Origin: Leptasterias polaris
Taxonomy: Eukaryota > Echinodermata > Asteroidea > Forcipulatida > Asteriidae
Assembly: GCA_037783415.1 (NCBI GenBank)
Contig: JAZGTN010000006.1
Coordinates: 5,146,001-5,210,000, forward strand
DNA: 64,000 nucleotides
Direction: 5' to 3'
Part shown: positions 59,401 through 64,000 of the stretch, one piece after another
Position numbering within the stretch: the first letter of the stretch is position 1
Layout: each line of letters begins with the position of its first letter
Made by a program: the position numbers and the translations under genes
The notes under the pieces: model-generated
The model's database searches: none
What the model was told of the DNA's origin: nothing
Seen by the model: the letters and a program-made list of their open reading frames with translations, nothing else

Positions 59401-62400
59401 CATGTTGGCAAAATCTTAAAGTGTGTGAGATGGCGGCCATCTTGTATTTCAAAATGGCCGCCATTTAAGTTACATTTTCTCTGAAAACAGTTTCATGTTT
59501 TTGTTTCGCACTAAATCAATGTATGCCCATAAAAACTCCCGGGTTATAATTGAACATAATTCCGAGTCCATGACCCGCAGGCTGATCCGGGTCCGGCTGA
59601 TCCGTAGACTGGTTATAAAATGGGAATTTACCCAACTTGACCCACGGGACCCGGACGCCGTTTCAATTCTAGTCTGACCCCGTTTTTTGTGGGGGGTTTT
59701 CAGTGTAAACAGTTCATTGTGAACTACAGTTACTATGGTTTAATACCACTAGTGAATCTAAAACTGCAATAATACATTTTGAAAGATTCAAATTTGATGG
59801 TGTTAGTTTCTGTTTAGATTTCTTAAAAAGAAAATAATTGCTCAATTTGGGTAAATTTCTTACCCTTTCGGTATTAAAAAGGGAACATGGTCGTTCGCTT
59901 GTGTAAAATTATTGCACAACATCCAAAGTGTAAAAAGGTACCCATTATTGTGTAATTTTTAATACCAACATGTGCAGCATCTTTAGCACAGCACAGTTGG
60001 GTAAGAAGTTTACCCATGTGACGACCATGTTCCCTTTTTACTCCAAAATTGGGTAAACTTTAATCAACCTTCATTTTACCCAGGTGTTGTGCTATTTTCT
60101 TACCCAATGATTGGGTTATATTATTTTAACCAGCACTGTTGTGCTATTTTCTTACCCAATTCGAGTGGGTTATTTTTATTTTACCCAGCACTGTTGTGCA
60201 GTTAATTTACCCACCACTTGTGTTGCTTTTAGATCAGTTTTTGTGCGCAAATTAATTTGTAACAAGGGCTGTTGTTGGGTTTTTTATTATTAAAAAAGAA
60301 AAGAAAAAAGAAGAAGTAACAATTAAGTTAAAACACTCTTATTCAACTCATGATTCAACAATGACAACATAGAAAAGGATTGGGGGGGGGGGGGTCAGCC
60401 AAAGAAACACTAACGTTATACCCATTTATATCACTCGGTGAATTTTTGTTCAACTGAAACATTCTTGTGTGAACAGAATTGAACTGGTGTAACTCAGTTT
60501 GCGGTAGGCATTGAATTGAACTGGACTGTACAATTTCCGATTAATCTATGGTAATCACAACCCAAACCACCTTGCATAACCACATACACTTTGGGCAAAC
60601 CCCAAAATTGGGGCTTGGTTGGTGAAAACGAACATTAACAAAATTCTTGCGAGCAGACTATGTAATAATCTCTTCTTGGAAGCAGTGTTGGCTCTGAAAA
60701 GAGCCGGTTGGTTTTGCCAGACCTGTTATTGACGGTTCATACTGCCAGTGACGAAATCTTCGTGTTGCAAAGTCAATGAAGCTAGCAATGATCCATCGAT
60801 TTCCTGTGTAGATGATGCCTTTCCCCCTTCAACAGACTGTTGTTTCTCAAACAGAATAACTACCACAGAGCCAAAATTCTCTCTTGGCAACTGTGGTTAC
60901 ATGAACATTAGACATCAACGACCTGCAACATCAGAATTACGTCCACCCCATCCTTCTTTGATTGTGACTTGTGCCTGCGACTTGCTAGCTATGTCCGAAT
61001 ATATGGTACACTTTGCATTATGGCTAAAATGTTTCCACGAGGAGCAGTTTACCCAATTTTCAGTTACTTCTTACAACTTGTTGAGCACAAGTTACACTGC
61101 TTGTGGCAAAACAATATTGTTTTAACCCACTTCTTGAGTGATTTGAACCTCGGTGTTATGCTATTTGATTTCCTACCCAATGTTGGGTACTGTATTACCT
61201 TTCCCTTGTGTATTTTTTTTTTACACAAGTGAGGGGTCAAACAAAAATTGTCGTTTTACCCAATATTGACCAAATGTTGCACAATGTACCCAGCAGTTTT
61301 ACACAACAATATTTTACACTTCTTTTTTAGAGTGTACGGAATGTCCCACATCATACTAAAAACTGTAATGCTGCAAAGCAAGGTCAAACATATGCTAAGT
61401 GCTTCGATAAATACAAGAAGGTATATGATTAGGCTAATGTCAGATTTGACAGGTTTCAAATTAAAGCTAATATTCATTTAACTTTGGAGGATTAAAAGCT
61501 TATATTCGTTGGGGCTAAAAGATTAGCACACATTATGCCATTAACACAACATGTATACAAAATAATATTCAACATCAAATTTCCATCAGGATTGTAAGCC
61601 TGTATAAAAGTGTTGATTGCAAGCTAAAGGAACCGTCAGACAGTTATACACAGATATAATAACGATGTAGGCCCTAATCAGATTTGAATTCAATGTTAGA
61701 ACTGGTGATCATATTTTTCAAAATACGATTCATCTTCGAGTCAGAACAATATCTGAGTCATCCTGAACCTGAGATCTGAGTTAACAGTCATAATGAATCT
61801 TGAAAAACGAGACTGAGGGTCAACGTGCGTCAGGCCAATGGGTCATGCTAACCCCGAGTTGATCTGCTTCATAATAGAACCGGGTCAACTCCTACTCTTA
61901 AAGGTAGACAGTGTCTGAATTAGAGGCTTATGGCTGGTGCCGTTGCTAAGGGTGTTGGCTATGGGCGGCTGTGCTATCTGTTAAAGTGGCCATCAAGCCA
62001 CACCTATGTCCGATATGTGGCAGAGGGTGTGTCCCCCCTCCCAATGGTTCCATATACACACTGAATTTTCCTGAATTTTCCCCGAATTCCTGAAATTCCT
62101 GAAATTCTCAGAACACAATAAAGACATTGTGACGGGGTTCACCATGCCACAAGAAGAGACACGGCCCAATCGGACACGGCCCAGTGCTGAATGTTTCAAG
62201 ATCAAAAAAAAATGAAAATTTTCTCGTGAAGCCTCCTATTTATGCCATGCAGGTCTTCCTCCGTGTTCATGAAGACGTGAAGAGAACATCATTTGAAACG
62301 TCTTATTGTCAAGTTCCTCTTACAACCACAAATTCATTATTTAGTACACAACAAATACTATTCTTTAACAAGTATTAATTTTGCACAAAATGTGCACTGT

Positions 62401-62528
62401 GAATGTTTAAAAAGGGAAAAAAAACAAATCTTACCTATTTCATCAGCCAGTAAGGTATTCAACTGGCACACCATCAATATAACCACAGCTTTCCGCACCA
62501 TCAAACAAGTCTGAAAATAACGCGCCAT
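44368..62528 (-). CDS. SEA-domain transmembrane mucin B (9 exons, about 840 aa)
   Basis: Minus-strand exons 5' to 3': 62528-62435, 56718-56695, 56557-55091, 54438-54317, 52069-52011, 50720-50545, 48644-48311, 47408-47276, 44481-44368. The total of 2523 nt is in frame, with GT-AG introns and phases identical to mucin A at every corresponding junction. Domains: signal peptide (MARYFQTCLMVRKAVVILMV); Thr/Ser/Asn-rich domain with 32-residue repeats to about residue 528; SEA domain (530-650) with cleavage motif KGSVII at 590-595; ten-cysteine EGF-like region (653-721, the EGF at 683-721); transmembrane helix about 728-750 followed by CCRRC; acidic and Ser-rich tail. Family knowledge: SEA-EGF-TM mucins form the epithelial glycocalyx and may signal after SEA cleavage. 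The 24-nt exon 2 and the last exon are the weakest parts. The last exon carries a GTAAGA donor-like site 9 nt before its stop. Confidence 0.85.
45330..45835. mobile_element. GGATTGGGCG foldback MITE interrupted by a retro-tail
   Basis: The left part (AAAAGGGACACATTGCCTTC, GGATTGGGCGCATTGGGCTA) and right part (AATTTTCGAGGGATATTTGT to AGCCCAAAGCGCC) flank an insert of about 200 bp (45466-45665) containing GTTGCTTTATTGTCACTATA and AATGTACAGTGAAATGCATT, a motif familiar from retroelement 3' ends. Confidence 0.7.
46080..46560 (+). pseudogene. LINE reverse transcriptase C-terminal remnant
   Basis: The frame at 46157 onward reads QCILPAISYGAETWTLTS, the widely conserved CVLPxxxYGAETWTLT block of non-LTR retrotransposon proteins. 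Further on, in shifted frames, come TKVQDILETIKK-like, TDNRWGSAINHWTPW and YWGTVNWYQQAQNRDIQRH-like pieces. Frameshifts and stops show that it is dead. The clade (RTE-like?) was not determined. Confidence 0.7.
46655..46822. repeat. CACTGCA/TTGACACC MITE fragment
   Basis: AGAGGATCAAAATTAACATC, then GGTGTTGAAACCG, ACAACACCAATTGTGTCAAT and the terminus GTTTGCACTGTGC. It matches 15790-15962. Confidence 0.65.
47276..47408 (-). CDS. mucin B exon 8: cytoplasmic segment
   Basis: 133 nt, acceptor ATCACAG, donor GTATGC, phase 2 to 0. It reads NLTKRRNRSFLSGDDFDGEV and continues YMLNCHTLDDSLVPGRSG. RNSLS/RNRSFLS resemble each other in the two mucins. Confidence 0.82.
47845..48050 (+). repeat. dispersed TTCATTGTGTGCTTG repeat copy
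   Basis: Contains TTGTGTCTTCATTGTGTGCT, AGGGGGTTACTTCTGTACAA and CCCATATCGGGCTGGG. Related copies: 43330-43410 and 49400-49555 (plus), 56840-57065 and 62000-62155 (minus). Confidence 0.65.
48311..48644 (-). CDS. mucin B exon 7: Cys-rich/EGF-like region and transmembrane helix
   Basis: 334 nt. Ten cysteines align one-for-one with mucin A. YCNHRGVCSQ..VCQC..WISGTRC is EGF-like; WVIVGFCFGAGFLIIVVAVV is the membrane helix, followed by LYLCCRRCKN. Juxtamembrane cysteines could be palmitoylated (inference). Confidence 0.9.
49167..49338. repeat. ACTTGTGGACAAGTCGTTAA foldback element (copy 3, intact)
   Basis: Both ends are present: ACTTGTGGACAAGTCGTTAA and AACGACTTGTCTACAGGTCT. Inside, three tandem 17-bp units GATCTCGCGAGAGCAGT each contain the palindrome CTCGCGAG. 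Confidence 0.8.
49400..49555 (+). repeat. dispersed TTCATTGTGTGCTTG repeat copy
   Basis: GTTGTGTTTTCATTGGGGGC, CAGAGGATTTTAGGGGGGGG and GTACAAGAGGAAAAGAGTGT match 47845-48050 in order. Confidence 0.6.
49826..50522. repeat. AAAGGCACTGGACAC family copy with an AT-rich insertion
   Basis: The first part (ACTTGGTAAAGAGCACTGGG, GAGAAAGAGGTAATATTTCA) and last part (ATGACCAATCGAGCTCAAAT, GTCTTTGGCAATTACCAAAA, ending TGCCTTTAAA) are separated by about 415 bp of AT-rich, retro-tail-like DNA (49984-50398). It ends close to the donor of the SEA exon at 50545. Confidence 0.65.
50545..50720 (-). CDS. mucin B exon 6: C-terminal half of SEA domain
   Basis: 176 nt, phase 2 to 1. KGSVIIRHNAVYNYTAM begins the exon and VVECTNCKRPE ends it. 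It has sequons NYT and NLT. Same length and phase as mucin A 24912-25087. Confidence 0.9.
51380..51545. repeat. GGGTCA-rich MITE copy
   Basis: It holds a perfect GGTCAACATGACC (51404-51416), GGTTTGGGTCATGTTGACTC and a terminal GGGGTCAATTCTG. It lies in a mucin B intron. Confidence 0.65.
51590..51700 (-). repeat. tRNA-derived SINE-like fragment
   Basis: The minus strand has CAGGCTGACTCAGTGAATTC (A-box-like), then CCTTTGACCTCTGTGG and GGTTCAATTCCC (B-box). Arms do not pair cleanly. Confidence 0.5.
52011..52069 (-). CDS. mucin B exon 5: central SEA segment
   Basis: 59 nt, acceptor ACTTTAG, donor GTGAGG: VEALYSLIDGFLRVDVLQL plus a split codon. It parallels VSPLYGEIEGFMRVEILEL in mucin A. Confidence 0.88.
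52138..52570 (+). repeat. dispersed AAAGGNACNGNACAC repeat, near full length
   Basis: Starts TTAAAGGGAACGGTACACG and continues with TGAGAAACATTTCACTATGA, TTCTTCCTGCGTGGACATAA and GAAATTTTCACAGGTTAG, ending TTTGCCTTAA. TTAA lies at both ends. Confidence 0.75.
52580..53650. other. intronic AT-rich stretch, nothing specific
   Basis: Within a mucin B intron. AAAATACAATACAATGCAATAT-like simple sequence (52672-52765) occurs twice; no other structure was noticed. Confidence 0.4.
53660..54132. repeat. large GGGTCA family element
   Basis: Ends ACGCTCTAAAACCTG and GGGAGAGTTTAGAGTGT are inverted. GGTCAGGACTGACC at 53675-53688 is an IR4 of the same half-site. An internal tandem ACACGAATTACTG..CGCAACACGAATTACTG occurs near 53880-53911. 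Confidence 0.65.
54317..54438 (-). CDS. mucin B exon 4: N-terminal SEA segment
   Basis: 122 nt, acceptor TGAGCAG, donor GTAAGT. It reads DPEKTISVEVAVSEASTFCR and ends CEELIINFKTE. Phase 1 to 0, as in mucin A. Confidence 0.87.
54560..54835 (-). repeat. AAAGGCACTGGACAC family copy, reverse orientation
   Basis: TGTGACTCCGATTAACGATT, TTGAGCTTAAACTTTCACA and the terminus GATAATTACCAACAGTGTCC mark the end of the element opposite to the AAAGGCACTGG terminus. Confidence 0.6.
54967..55050. repeat. perfect 84-bp palindrome
   Basis: Arms of 42 bp without spacer, centred at 55008/55009 (ACGTGTGC|GCACACGT). The outer arms read TATGGTGGCCCTGAAGGGAC and its complement. Pairing continues imperfectly outward (GGGGCGGGCAAC versus CTTGCCCCTC). 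It lies in the mucin B intron, 40 bp 3' of the donor of the repeat exon. Confidence 0.95.
55091..56557 (-). CDS. mucin B exon 3: Thr/Ser/Asn-rich repeat exon
   Basis: 1467 nt, acceptor TTTCCAG, donor GTAAGC, phase 1 to 1. After a unique Thr/Ser-rich lead come about 9.5 units of a 32-residue repeat (for example FTTEQPDNSTFISNTTNTPF, then SSPVTPTETFNN). Each unit carries two or three N-glycosylation sequons (NFT, NST, NTT or NAT) as well as many O-glycosylation candidates and regular prolines. It occupies the same place as the 6.1-kb exon of mucin A, but the repeat is unrelated. Confidence 0.9.
55310..56230. repeat. 96-bp coding minisatellite with 288-bp duplicated block
   Basis: The 96-bp unit contains GTTAAAGGTTTCTGTTGGTG, TTACAGAGCTA and GGTGTA. 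Three-unit blocks at about 55348-55635 and 55636-55923 look identical over the part compared, so the last amplification is very recent. Confidence 0.9.
56695..56718 (-). CDS. mucin B exon 2: 24-nt micro-exon
   Basis: Acceptor GTTTACAG, donor GTGAGT, phase 1 to 1, coding FLRLPSY plus split codons. Phase and position match mucin A exon 2. If it is skipped, exon 1 also joins exon 3 in phase, so it could be alternative. Confidence 0.55.
56840..57065 (-). repeat. dispersed TTCATTGTGTGCTTG repeat copy, with (CATAGGG)n and C runs
   Basis: CATAGGG is repeated about five times (56856-56890). Poly-C tracts lie near 56900 and 56962. CACACAATGAAGACACATTA identifies the family in reverse orientation. Confidence 0.7.
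57095..57230 (-). repeat. tRNA-Leu-like SINE fragment
   Basis: The minus strand reads AGAGCACCGGACACAAGCTG, then TGTTTCTGATCAGCAGAATG and GGGTTCCAGTCC, resembling the anticodon-to-T-arm part of a type II tRNA. CAATGTCCCGTCCGAAGGAC at the left end is an IR and part of the element. Confidence 0.55.
57540..59270. other. mucin B intron 1, no gene or clear repeat
   Basis: Short open frames only, none with splice context. 57440-57530 is C- and A-homopolymer rich. Confidence 0.4.
59540..59705. repeat. GGGTCA family MITE copy
   Basis: CTCCCGGGTTATAATTGAAC, ATGACCCGCAGGCTGATCCG, CTTGACCCACGGGACC and the terminus GGTTTTCAGTGTAA. Confidence 0.55.
59830..61335. mobile_element. 1.5-kb TTACCCA-rich nonautonomous element
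   Basis: Both flanks are dense in TTACCCA/TGGGTAA and TTGTGCTATTTTCTTACCC-type words. The right end is ACACTTCTTTTTTAGAGTGT; the left end is not sharply defined. The centre differs in composition and contains a histone-type stem-loop (60669-60705). An open frame at 60748-61125 is not recognisable. Confidence 0.5.
60669..60705 (-). promoter_or_regulatory. histone-type 3' stem-loop and downstream element (copy 2)
   Basis: On the minus strand GGCTCTTTTCAGAGCC (60705-60690) is the canonical replication-dependent histone stem-loop. CAAGAAGAGA follows 11 nt later (60678-60669), as expected for a U7-pairing element. Upstream sequence does not encode a histone. Sense orientation relative to mucin B intron 1. 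Confidence 0.65.
61730..61905. repeat. diverged GGGTCA family copy
   Basis: TTCGAGTCAGAACAATATCT, GAGTCATCCTGAACCTGAGA and ACCGGGTCAACTCCTACTCT keep the half-site pattern in decayed form. Confidence 0.4.
62000..62155 (-). repeat. dispersed TTCATTGTGTGCTTG repeat copy
   Basis: GTCCGATATGTGGCAGAGGG, CTCAGAACACAATAAAGACA and GGTTCACCATGCC match the family in reverse orientation. Confidence 0.5.
62435..62528 (-). CDS. mucin B exon 1: start codon and signal peptide
   Basis: ATG at 62528-62526 (context AACAATGG), then a hydrophobic signal (KAVVILMVCQLNTLLA), donor GTAAGA, phase 1. The size and phase match mucin A exon 1 (94 versus 100 nt). No TATA box was seen upstream. Confidence 0.82.
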
Positions 62529-63280
62529 TGTTCCTCAATATAATTCCGTCTTCGTCTTCCTGTGAGTGACTCTCTCACCGAATCACCAACGGCCACGGAC
62601 AGCAGTAAAAACCCGCACTTTAATGTTGGGAGTGTTTCCGTACACTGTTGTTCAATTTGCCGATTTTATGGCTACTCACCCTTCACACGCAAATGTCAAA
62701 GTGAGCAATTTAGTTACTTCGATGCGAGACTAATCATGCCTGACGTCATGCTGCAATGTTTACGCTGGTTTGACGAGGTGGGGAAAACCCAGATTAATCA
62801 TTAATTGGATAAAATAGTTAATGGTTAAGGGTATAAATACGCCATTGGGGCTTAAACTGGCCACTGCTCTATATTCCGATACGCCCGTATGTTCCGACAA
62901 TCCTTTGTTCCGAAAACTTTCTTGTGATAAGGCCAAAAAAAAAAAATTGTTGAGTTGCCCTCCAGTAAAAAAATTTGAAGGGGTCGGTCGGTCGGGATTT
63001 TTTTTTTTTTTTTTTATATATTTTTTTTACCTTGACTGTCATTTGAAGATTGAAATGCATTGGAACTAATCCCAATCAATATACAGTGATGTACTAGTGT
63101 GCAGAAGTACATAAAGAATGAAAAGACAAGAAACATTTAACTTCATATCTTTTATAATTTGTTTTCAAACATTTTATACACTTTTTCCTGGATCCTTGGT
63201 CACACATCCCGCCCATTTCTTTTGAAGCTATAACCATTTTAAAGTGCATTCTCTAAGGGTCATTCGGTGGTTTAAACCAG

Positions 63281-63728
63281 CTAAATGTGTTCACCTAGCT
63301 CTTAGCTTGCCTTGCGTGTTTTGGATGTTCAAACAAACGATCTTTTAAAAATATATTTCAAACAATAATTGTGCGACTTACTCCGAAATACTTTCCCCGA
63401 TGTGTGCCGGGCGCCGCCATTTTGGAATGATCCAATCATGCCAATCAAAATACCATGTCGTCGGCCGGCTGGTGGGCGGAGCGAGGGTGCGAACATTTCA
63501 ATGGTTGCTTTACTTATACGCTCCTCCCACAGTCTGGCCGGCCGATGACGTCGTAGTTTGATTGGCATGATTGGGATCATTCCAAAATGGCGGCGCCCGG
63601 TACTCATCGCGGAAAATAATTCGGAGTAAGTTGCACAATTATTGTTTGAAATATCCTATTGAAAAGTTATTTGTTTGAACATCCAAAACACACACAAGGC
63701 AAGCTAAGAGCTAGGTGAACACATTTAG
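63281..63728. mobile_element. 450-bp long inverted repeat
   Basis: Arms of about 200 bp (63281-63484 and 63525-63728), sharing CTAAATGTGTTCACCTAGCT, CAAACAATAATTGTGC and GGGCGCCGCCATTTTGGAAT with their complements. The loop is about 40 bp. Arms differ by scattered substitutions and small indels. Foldback element; no protein encoded. Confidence 0.88.
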
Positions 63729-64000
63729 TTAACACAAGTTCTAAAAATGACCGTTTGATCTGGTACTCGCGCTCAAAACAAGTGTTGGGTACCACCAGTG
63801 AATCCGCTTCTTGGCTCAAGCGAATTCGGGCTGTATGCCAGCGAATTCTGTCTGCAGGCAGTTCATGTCATGTGCTATTGCGTGGAATCGATCTGAGGTA
63901 CTGTAGATGGCCAGGCATGTTGCGTACGACTACGAGTGTAGCGGCACACAAAACACAAAACGTAAAATATCGACATCTTGCATGTTTACTTTAATAAAAT

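Noticed and set aside
60748..61125. 125-codon plus-strand frame with several cysteines
   Set aside because: Lies within a nonautonomous repeat and lacks any recognisable family pattern; cysteine spacing is irregular.

Overview
The window is animal genomic DNA: intron-rich genes with GT-AG junctions, tRNA-derived SINEs, LINE remnants and very many short foldback (MITE-like) repeats. Extracellular-domain genes (PAN, EGF, SRCR, SEA, mucin-type repeats) together with dispersed families that begin AAAGGCACTGGACAC suggest an echinoderm, probably a sea star. That attribution rests on memory of such repeats and is inference. Nothing here is bacterial or organised in operons.

Three multi-exon genes can be assembled from splice sites and intron phases. 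(1) Plus strand, 13623-18038: a secreted protein with a signal peptide, a PAN/apple-like domain, two EGF repeats and a terminal SRCR domain. The SRCR exon joins in frame only if one base near its start is ignored. (2) Minus strand, 40074-22804: a 9-exon type I membrane mucin of about 2382 residues (signal peptide, about 1900 residues of Ser/Thr/Glu decapeptide repeats in one 6.1-kb exon, SEA domain with a GSVII cleavage-type motif, Cys-rich EGF-like region, transmembrane helix, short tail). (3) Minus strand, 62528-44368: a 9-exon paralogue of about 840 residues with the same phases and three exons of identical length (122, 59 and 176 nt), but an unrelated, N-glycosylation-rich 32-residue repeat. 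Genes 2 and 3 form a head-to-tail tandem pair of SEA mucins. A lone TPR exon lies on the minus strand at 739-1001.

Layout: 0-13 kb is a TPR exon followed by repeats, including a duplicated 1.4-kb block and a nest of elements within elements at 7.99-11.6 kb. 13.4-18.1 kb is the PAN/EGF/SRCR gene. 18.3-22.7 kb is repeats and minisatellites. 22.8-40.1 kb is mucin gene A with element-rich introns. 40.2-44.3 kb is repeat-rich intergenic DNA. 44.3-62.5 kb is mucin gene B. 62.6-64 kb holds a large inverted repeat.

The most unusual observations are the tandem SEA-mucin pair with diverged glycodomains; two copies of a histone-type 3' stem-loop plus purine-rich downstream element, both inside transposon-like repeats and both in sense orientation within the mucin introns; a perfect 84-bp palindrome 40 bp from a mucin splice donor; ISRE/STAT-like tandem repeats directly upstream of the SRCR gene; and a repeat family carrying perfect IR3 nuclear-receptor half-site palindromes. 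All calls were made by eye, without database searches.
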